Positions 38,984-42,568 of a stretch of 42,568 nucleotides of DNA are shown one piece after another (positions within the stretch are counted from its first letter, which is position 1; each line of letters begins with the position of its first letter). The stretch lies in the IMG/VR virus record IMGVR_UViG_3300034142_000043, positions 1 through 42,568 of that record; one strand, given 5' to 3'. Made by a program: the position numbers and the translations under genes. Source of the stretch: a virus. The notes beneath the pieces were generated by a model that was not told the origin of the DNA, searched no databases, and was given only the letters and a program-made list of their open reading frames with translations.

Positions 38984-39568
38984 ATGAACGCCTACGCCGC
39001 CGGCAATCGAAGCGGCCACGCCGATCGCGAGCCCGACGACTTCTACCCGACGCCGCCCTGCGCCACGGAGGCGCTTCTCGCCGTCGAGCGGTTCGAAGGC
39101 GCCATCTGGGAGCCGGCCTGCGGTACCGGCGACATGAGCCGGGTGCTGGCGGCCGCGGGTTATGAGGTTATCTCCACGGACCTGATCGATCGAGGCTTCG
39201 GCCAGGGCGGACGTGACTTCCTTTGCGAGTGGACCCCGCTCGCACCCAACATCGTCACTAATCCGCCCTTCAAATGGGCGATCCAGTTCGTTGAGCGCTC
39301 GCTCCAGCTGACCACCGGGAAGGTCGCGCTCTTCCTCCGCCTGGCGTTCCTCGAGGGGCAGGAGCGCGGACGCTGGTTCCCAACGACGCCGCTGGCTCGG
39401 GTGTGGATTATGTCGCGGCGAGTTCCGGTGATGAAGGGACGGCTGCTCGAGGCCGGCGAGAAGGGAGGCGTCCTCGCTTTCGCTTGGTTCGTCTGGGAGC
39501 ACGGCCACGTGGGCAGCCCCGAGCTCCGCTTCCTCGACTGGAAGCACCCGGAGCGGGCGCTCGGCTGA
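38984..39568 (+). CDS. NPPF-type DNA methyltransferase (adenine N6 likely)
   Basis: 194 residues from ATG 38984, preceded by GGAGGAAGG; a GTG at 38945 overlapping the HNH stop would add 13 residues but lacks such a site. Start region YPTPPCATEALLAVERFEG; SAM motif IWEPACGTGDMSRVL; acidic loop VISTDLIDRGFGQGGRDF; catalytic motif NIVTNPPFKWA; then VALFLRLAFLEGQERGR. This is the compact phage class of amino-methyltransferases (DNA-Dam-like). Together with the C5 enzyme upstream it gives the phage two modification activities. Sequence specificity cannot be read. Confidence 0.87.
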   Translation: MNAYAAGNRSGHADREPDDFYPTPPCATEALLAVERFEGAIWEPACGTGDMSRVLAAAGYEVISTDLIDRGFGQGGRDFLCEWTPLAPNIVTNPPFKWAIQFVERSLQLTTGKVALFLRLAFLEGQERGRWFPTTPLARVWIMSRRVPVMKGRLLEAGEKGGVLAFAWFVWEHGHVGSPELRFLDWKHPERALG

Positions 39569-39753
39569 TGGGGGACGGCCGCCCGCCTCCGGCCCCTGAG
39601 CTCGTCGAGCTGGCGAAGGCGCTCGCGCGCGCGGCCGTGGCGCGCGACTTCGACAGTCGCTATCCCAAGGGCGTCAGGGCCGATCCCGCCCCGCGTGGAG
39701 CCTCACATGAAAACCGTCATCTACGCCCGCTTCAGCTCCGCGCTCCAGAATAG
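39568..39753 (+). CDS. 61-residue protein overlapping the recombinase start
   Basis: ATG 39568 overlaps the upstream stop. It reads MGDGRPPPAPELVELAKALA then RAAVARDFDSRYPKG, a short amphipathic helix with a basic, Arg/His-rich end. The final 46 bases overlap the recombinase gene in another frame. Short 'ELVELAKALA' proteins sit in front of recombinase genes in related prophages (recollection). Because recombination directionality factors of serine integrases are small and often adjacent, it is one candidate, with no direct evidence. Confidence 0.55.
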   Translation: MGDGRPPPAPELVELAKALARAAVARDFDSRYPKGVRADPAPRGASHENRHLRPLQLRAPE

Positions 39754-41344
39754 CCGCTCGGCCGACGATCAGATCGCCTTGTGCGCGGCCCGCTGCGAAC
39801 GCGAAGGCTGGGAGGTGGTCGCCGTCTACAAAGACGAGGCGATCAGCGGCGCCGCCGGCATCGGCGAGGTAGCACGGCCCGGCCTTAACGCCGCCCTCGA
39901 CCGCATTGAATCGGGCGGGGTCGATCAGTTGCTGGCCGAATCCACCGACCGAATCGCCCGTCACCAGGGGGATGCTTTCGCGGTTCGGGAACGTCTCGAA
40001 TATGCGGGCGTCCGCCTCTTTACCCTTCTGGATGGCGTCGTCGACGACATCACCGGCACCATCAAAGGGCTCTTCGACGCCCGTTTCCGAAAGGATCTTG
40101 GCGCTCGCATCCGCCGCGGGCAGCGCGGCACCGTCGAGCAGGGCCGGATCCCCGCCGGGCTCGCCTACGGCTACCGCAAGGCGCCGCGGCTCGACGAGCG
40201 CGGCGAGCTGGTTCGGGGCGAGCGCTCGATCGATCCTGACCAGGCTGAGGTCGTGCGCCGCATATTCGAGGAATATGCCGCCGGCGACAGCCCGCGCGCG
40301 ATCGCCAAGCGGCTGAACGATGAAGGGGTGCCGGCCCCGCGCGGTGCGACCTGGCGCGCCAGCACGATCAATGGCGATCGCAAGCGGCGCAACGGCATCC
40401 TGCAGAACCGGCTCTATGCCGGCGAAATCGTCCACGCGCGGACGAGCAAGGTGACGGAGCCGACCAGTCGGCGCACCCGCATCCGGCCCAACGCCGAGGC
40501 AGAATGGATATCGCAGTCCGCGCCGGAGCTGGCGATCGTCGATAGAAGCCTCTGGGAGAAGGTGCAGGCGCTGCGCACGCGCTTCGCGGGTCCCCGCATC
40601 GATCAGGCGCGCCGGCCCAAGCTCATGCTCTCCGGCTTGGCCTTTTGCGGCCTGTGCGGCGGAGGCTGGACGGTAATCGGCCGATCGCGATGGGGTTGTG
40701 GCCGCGCTCGTGACGGTGGCGGCTGCTCGAACAATCGGACCATCAATAACCGCCTGTTCGAGGAGCGCGTCCTGGACGGCCTCACCGAGCGGATGCTGGA
40801 CCCGGTGTTGGTGGCCACCTACGTCCGCGAATATCACGAGCAGCATGCCCGGCGAGCGACCCAGCTAGCGCGGCAGCGCGCGAGACTGGAGCGGCAGCTG
40901 GCGGAGATCGCGGCGAGGATCGAGCGCTTGGTGGCGGCCATCGCGTCCGGCGCCGACATGGACGAGGTACGGGCTTCCCTGGAGTGCCAGCGCGCCGAGC
41001 GCGAAGCCGTCGTCGGCGAGCTGCGCGAGGTGGAGTCGCTCCCCGTGGTTGCGCTCCACCCGCATCTCGCCCGAGATTACCAAAATCGGATGACGCGGCT
41101 CGGCGCGGCCGCCCTGTCCGAAGATCCCGCCGATCGCCGTGAAGCGATGCCGATCGTGCGCAGCCTGGTCAGCCGGATCGACGTCGTTCCCGCCACCGAC
41201 AAGCGCGGCACCGAGATCGAAGTCACCGGCCGACTTGCGAGCATCCTCGCCCTGGCCACGGGCACCCCGCCCCCGAGCGAGATGTATGTTAATGGCGGAG
41301 CGGGTAGCGGGAATCGAACCCGCGTCACAAGCTTGGAAGGCTAG
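39707..41344 (+). CDS. int: Large serine recombinase (phage integrase)
   Basis: 545 residues from ATG 39707 (GGAG seven bases upstream). The N-terminal resolvase domain has YARFSS with nucleophile S10, SADDQIALCAARCEREGW and LLAESTDRIARHQGD. The recombinase domain follows (RIPAGLAYGYRKAP, SPRAIAKRLNDEGVPAPRG). The zinc domain has GLAFCGLCGGGWTVIG, RWGCGR and a later Cys, then a long coiled coil (ARQRARLERQLAEIAARIER). The last codons lie inside tRNA-Gly: SGNRTRVTSLEG is host-derived. In the excised phage the tail would be RANPPLTYFLRAKA (547 residues). P2 itself uses a tyrosine integrase, so the integration module was exchanged. Confidence 0.95.
   Translation: MKTVIYARFSSALQNSRSADDQIALCAARCEREGWEVVAVYKDEAISGAAGIGEVARPGLNAALDRIESGGVDQLLAESTDRIARHQGDAFAVRERLEYAGVRLFTLLDGVVDDITGTIKGLFDARFRKDLGARIRRGQRGTVEQGRIPAGLAYGYRKAPRLDERGELVRGERSIDPDQAEVVRRIFEEYAAGDSPRAIAKRLNDEGVPAPRGATWRASTINGDRKRRNGILQNRLYAGEIVHARTSKVTEPTSRRTRIRPNAEAEWISQSAPELAIVDRSLWEKVQALRTRFAGPRIDQARRPKLMLSGLAFCGLCGGGWTVIGRSRWGCGRARDGGGCSNNRTINNRLFEERVLDGLTERMLDPVLVATYVREYHEQHARRATQLARQRARLERQLAEIAARIERLVAAIASGADMDEVRASLECQRAEREAVVGELREVESLPVVALHPHLARDYQNRMTRLGAAALSEDPADRREAMPIVRSLVSRIDVVPATDKRGTEIEVTGRLASILALATGTPPPSEMYVNGGAGSGNRTRVTSLEG
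41284..41307 (+). other. attR: attR: right attachment site
   Basis: The phage arm GTATGTTAATGGCGG (41284-41298) overlaps the core GGAGCGGGTAG (41297-41307), after which the host tRNA continues. The arm is the reverse complement of the arm at 1616-1630. The expected crossover AG is at 41306-41307, between the T-stem and the 3' acceptor strand of the tRNA. Confidence 0.88.
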
Positions 41345-41369
41345 TGCTCTACCATTGAGCTATACCCGC
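41299..41369 (-). tRNA. tRNA-Gly (anticodon TCC)
   Basis: Read on the minus strand, the cloverleaf is complete: acceptor GCGGGTA/TACCCGC, D-stem GCTC/GAGC, anticodon loop CTTCCAA with TCC at 41337-41335, T-stem GCGGG/CCCGC with loop TTCGATT, and discriminator T. After the discriminator the sequence is CCG, not CCA. The host side of attL shows that the gene ended TCCA before integration. The 3' acceptor strand is thus rebuilt by phage DNA with one base changed. Confidence 0.97.
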
Positions 41370-41439
41370 GCGCCATGGCGGCCGCCGATGCCACGGCCGA
41401 TGCCACGGCCGCCCCCGGCTCGTCAACGCCGCCGACGCC
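41370..41439. other. Host spacer between RTX gene and tRNA-Gly
   Basis: Seventy bases with a short tandem repeat, GCCGATGCCACG twice in a row (about 41384-41407). No terminator with a T-run is visible for the RTX gene. Confidence 0.4.
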
Positions 41440-42568
41440 TCAGCCGATGATATCGCCCGAGGTCAGCACCGTCACCCCTTCGACGCGGATGAAGAAATCG
41501 GCGATGCCGTTGCCGTCCGTGTCGCCCTGCAGCAGCGCGTCGCCGCCGACCACCTGGTAGCGCAGCTCGCCGACCCTCCCCGAAAAGGCGCCGGTGCCGA
41601 TGAAGCTGAACTTGTCGTCGGCCACCGTATTTTCGTTGGCGTCGATCTGGCGGAGGTGGATGACGTCGTGCTGGGCGGCCGAGAAGTCGGTGATCCGGTC
41701 CGCCTGGGCCAGGAGCGCGCTGCTGTCGCCGTCGGCGAAGGCGAACGTGTCGCGGCCGGTGCCGCCGGTCAGCACATCGCGCTGGCCGCCGCCGAACAAT
41801 ATGTCGTTGCCGACGCCGGCCAGCAACGTGTCGTTGGCGTCGCCCCCGTAGAGCCGGTCGTCGCCGGTGCCGGCATCGAGCGTGTCGCCGCCATTATTGC
41901 CCGACAGGCGGTCGTTGCCGCCGCTTGCGAACAAGGCGTCGGCCCCGGCCCCGCCGAACAGCGAATCGTTGCCGGCATTGCCCTGCAGATTGTCGGCGCC
42001 GCCTTCGCCGGCCAGGATGTCGTGGCCGTCGCCGCCGCGCAGCTTGTTGTCGCCGCCATTGCCGATGACGAGATTGTCGTGCGCATTGCCGACGCCGAGC
42101 ACGGCCGTGCCGAGCAGGAGCAAGCCTTCGACATTCTCGGCGAGAACATGGTCGACCGACGCCCTCACCGCGTCGAAGCCCTCGTCGGCAAGCTCCACGA
42201 TCGTGTCGCCGGTGCCGACCACCACATAGGTGTCGTCGCCTTCGCCGCCGGCGAGCAGGTTGAGGCCGATGCCGCCGTTGAGCACGTCGTTGCCGGCGCC
42301 GCCGATGAGGAAGTCGTTGCAGCCGCCGCCGATCAGCCGGAAGGCGCCGTCGGTCTCGGCCGAGCCGTCGAACCACAATTCCTCGAGCGGGCTGAGCGCG
42401 GCGCCCGATACCACCAGGGTCCGGCCCGCCGCGACATTGTCGTCATGGGTGGTGAGATCGTAGCTGTTGCCGCCGGCCAGCAGGATCAGCTCGACCCGCC
42501 GCAGCGTGTCGGAGCCGAGCACCAGCGGCACGGTGTAATAGTCGCCGCTGAGCTTCAGCATGTCGTAG
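41440..42568 (-). CDS. RTX calcium-binding protein, C-terminal part (5' end outside window)
   Basis: About 376 residues visible; the frame is open to the window edge, so the first ATG at 42561 is probably internal. Seen: many nonapeptide repeats of the form GGxGxDxLx (GGAGNDVLNGG, GGEGDDTYVV, GGDGHDILAG, GGAGADALFA, GGQRDVLTGG), which bind calcium as a beta-roll after export. The end is a serralysin-type C-terminal domain (RDTFAFADGDSS, DRITDFSAAQHDVIHLRQID and GNGIADFFIRVEGV), which carries the type I secretion signal. The enzymatic or adhesive N-terminus is not in the window. The shallow repeats are coding, not a CRISPR array. Confidence 0.92.
   Translation of the reverse strand, partial: YDMLKLSGDYYTVPLVLGSDTLRRVELILLAGGNSYDLTTHDDNVAAGRTLVVSGAALSPLEELWFDGSAETDGAFRLIGGGCNDFLIGGAGNDVLNGGIGLNLLAGGEGDDTYVVVGTGDTIVELADEGFDAVRASVDHVLAENVEGLLLLGTAVLGVGNAHDNLVIGNGGDNKLRGGDGHDILAGEGGADNLQGNAGNDSLFGGAGADALFASGGNDRLSGNNGGDTLDAGTGDDRLYGGDANDTLLAGVGNDILFGGGQRDVLTGGTGRDTFAFADGDSSALLAQADRITDFSAAQHDVIHLRQIDANENTVADDKFSFIGTGAFSGRVGELRYQVVGGDALLQGDTDGNGIADFFIRVEGVTVLTSGDIIG

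Larger units (their letters stand above)
1598..41307 (+). mobile_element. P2-like prophage integrated in tRNA-Gly by a serine recombinase
   Basis: Seen: the 11-bp direct repeat GGAGCGGGTAG lies at 1598-1608 and 41297-41307, 39,699 bp apart. Between the copies lie the head, tail, lysis, regulatory, replication and integration genes of one phage. Inside each copy, the phage flanks are perfect 15-base inverted repeats of each other (1616-1630 and 41284-41298), so joining the ends yields one symmetric attP. The structural genes follow the P2 set: Q P O N M L X R S J I H V W FI FII E T U D, plus Ogr. Replication and integration genes are unlike P2. All essential late genes look intact. The one damaged-looking gene is the CII-like one at 29379. 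An inducible prophage is plausible but not shown. Confidence 0.95.

Noticed and set aside
1616-41298. The 15-base inverted repeats as ends of an insertion sequence or transposon
   Set aside because: There is no transposase, and the repeats sit on the phage side of a direct repeat that is part of tRNA-Gly. Half-sites of an attP for the serine recombinase explain both repeats and their position.
28333-41344. A complete restriction-modification system formed by the methyltransferases and the HNH protein
   Set aside because: Two methyltransferases and one small HNH protein are present, but no DNA recognition subunit or restriction fold is seen. HNH proteins of this size are common in phages with other roles, so the claim would exceed the evidence.
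41440-42568. Regular short repeats as a possible CRISPR array or satellite
   Set aside because: The periodicity is 27 bases in frame and encodes GGxGxDxLx calcium-binding repeats; there are no unique spacers.

Overview
The window holds one nearly complete P2-like prophage of about 39.7 kb (1598-41307), flanked by short stretches of host chromosome. The DNA is GC-rich. Host flanks and gene style suggest an alphaproteobacterium, most likely a sphingomonad; that placement is inference, because no taxonomic marker beyond tRNA-Gly is present. The left flank holds a secreted amidohydrolase (minus strand, cut by the window edge). The right flank holds tRNA-Gly(TCC) and the C-terminal part of an RTX calcium-binding protein, both on the minus strand.

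Prophage layout. The left end (1598-2964) carries attL, an AT-richer stretch with repeated CCTAAY motifs and two small genes. Portal (Q) and terminase (P) run leftward (3013-5924). The rightward late region (6115-26225) follows: O N M, a lipoprotein, a 69-aa gene, L X, holin, endolysin, a small membrane protein, R S, a 216-aa cargo gene, J I H, a fibre-assembly-like gene, a 643-residue tail protein with an SGNH-type domain, a small antisense gene, then V W FI FII E/E' T U D. A leftward lysogeny operon (28251-26245) carries the S24-type repressor, a zinc-ribbon membrane protein, a 71-aa protein and a GvpU-like protein. A rightward early region (28333-41344) carries a YdaS/Cro-like regulator, small genes, a frameshifted CII-like gene, Ogr, a primase-helicase, zinc-ribbon and ASCH proteins, a C5 methyltransferase, a HerA-like ATPase, an HNH protein, an NPPF methyltransferase and a large serine recombinase.

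How the parts work together. The Ogr protein has the exact C-x2-C-x22-C-x4-C spacing of the P2 Ogr/Delta family. Four sites of the form TGT-N13-ACA lie just upstream of P, J, V and a 59-aa gene, and are its probable targets. Tail-chaperone E/E' uses a T TTT TTG slippery site followed by a perfect 11-bp palindrome. The serine recombinase reads into tRNA-Gly. Joining the two prophage ends rebuilds an attP with perfect 15-bp inverted arms around a central AG, which fixes the ends to the base and shows that the integrase C-terminus changes on integration.

Most noteworthy points: the reconstructed attP and integrase tail swap; the late-regulon operators; a P2 structural module combined with a non-P2 replication, methylation and integration module; the uncharacterised genes expressed from the repressor operon; and a probable one-base frameshift in the CII-like gene.
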